DNA of 64,000 nt from JAGVSZ01 sp963747775 (GTDB taxonomy: Bacteria > Pseudomonadota > Gammaproteobacteria > Burkholderiales > SG8-39): contig CAVVGT010000003.1 in NCBI GenBank assembly GCA_963747775.1, positions 682,001 through 746,000 on the forward strand. Reading direction: 5' to 3'. Of the stretch, positions 63,865 through 64,000 are shown in pieces. The position numbers were made by a program, and so were the translations under genes. The notes below the pieces were generated by a model that was not told the DNA's origin, made no database searches, and saw nothing but the letters and a program-made list of their open reading frames with translations. How positions within the stretch are numbered: position 1 is the first letter of the stretch; the number at the start of each line of letters is the position of its first letter.

Positions 63865-64000
63865 GCAGCGACTGGGGCATGGGCGGCGTGCCCGCCGAGA
63901 CCGTGAGCACCTCGAAGCCGTTGTCGGTGACGAGCACGGTGTGCTCCCACTGCGCCGAGAGGCTGTGATCCTTGGTCACGATCGTCCAGCCATCCGCGAG
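63854..64000 (-). CDS. map: methionine aminopeptidase type I, C-terminal end only
   Basis: The last 48 residues before the stop at 63854 read WTIVTKDHSLSAQWEHTVLV, TDNGFEVLTVSAGTPPMP and QSLLAA. The glutamate in SAQWEHTVLVT is one of the metal ligands of type I methionine aminopeptidase. The 5' part lies beyond the window. Its stop overlaps the glnD start, as in related genomes. Confidence 0.9.
   Translation of the reverse strand, partial: LADGWTIVTKDHSLSAQWEHTVLVTDNGFEVLTVSAGTPPMPQSLLAA

Overview
The window is a GC-rich chromosomal segment of a proteobacterium, most likely a betaproteobacterium of Burkholderiales or Rhodocyclales type. This rests on gene order: rimP-nusA-infB-rbfA-truB-rpsO-pnp, prmB-dapE-pilU-dapD-dapC, smc-zipA-ligA, map-glnD, a tRNA-Pro/Arg/His cluster, hpt followed by a methylthioinosine phosphorylase, and zipA itself. 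I see no insertion sequence, prophage, CRISPR array, rRNA or replication origin.

Layout. 1-5.3 kb, all minus strand: a cut-off methyltransferase, a very large multidomain flavoprotein oxidoreductase, ferredoxin fdxA and a nitroreductase, with short tandem repeats on both sides of the nitroreductase. 5.4-20.8 kb, all plus strand: a catabolic island of ten closely packed genes. It holds a molybdenum hydroxylase (FAD subunit plus a fused 2Fe-2S/molybdopterin subunit), an SDR dehydrogenase, a 6-hydroxynicotinate-reductase-like protein, a UPF0280 protein, a branched-chain-amino-acid-type ABC importer (binding protein, fused LivH-LivM permease, LivG, LivF), and a two-subunit ATP-dependent hydantoinase/oxoprolinase (HyuA, HyuB). 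Together they suggest import, hydroxylation, ring reduction and ATP-driven lactam opening of an N-heterocycle. The substrate cannot be read from sequence. 20.9-25.7 kb: a Gld-like ABC system with a DUF4340 protein. 25.7-28.6 kb: thiolase, SDR and PhyH-type dioxygenase. 28.6-32.4 kb: gamma-carbonic anhydrase (minus), alpha/beta hydrolase, PHP-domain RnmA-like nuclease, YrdC/YciO protein and an M50 protease.

32.4-45.1 kb is housekeeping: trpS, scpA, scpB, rluB, then rimP-nusA-infB-rbfA-truB, rpsO, pnp and, facing them, dksA. Three tRNAs lie at 45.2-45.5 kb. A minus-strand block follows (prmB, dapE, pilU, dapD, dapC, queF), carrying much of the succinylase lysine/diaminopimelate route. smc, zipA, ligA and galU are on the plus strand, followed by a DsrE protein, hpt, a methylthioinosine phosphorylase and def. 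glnD and the 3' end of map close the window on the minus strand.

Data quality. Many genes contain single-base frameshifts, heavily clustered at about 48.9-52.1 kb (dapD, dapC, queF, 5' smc) and 55.2-58.9 kb (zipA, ligA, galU), with isolated ones near 3.78, 7.63, 32.4 and 60.53 kb. Essential genes are hit and homology resumes at once in another frame, so I read these mainly as assembly errors and annotate each gene over its whole span. No gene-free stretch exceeds 300 bases.
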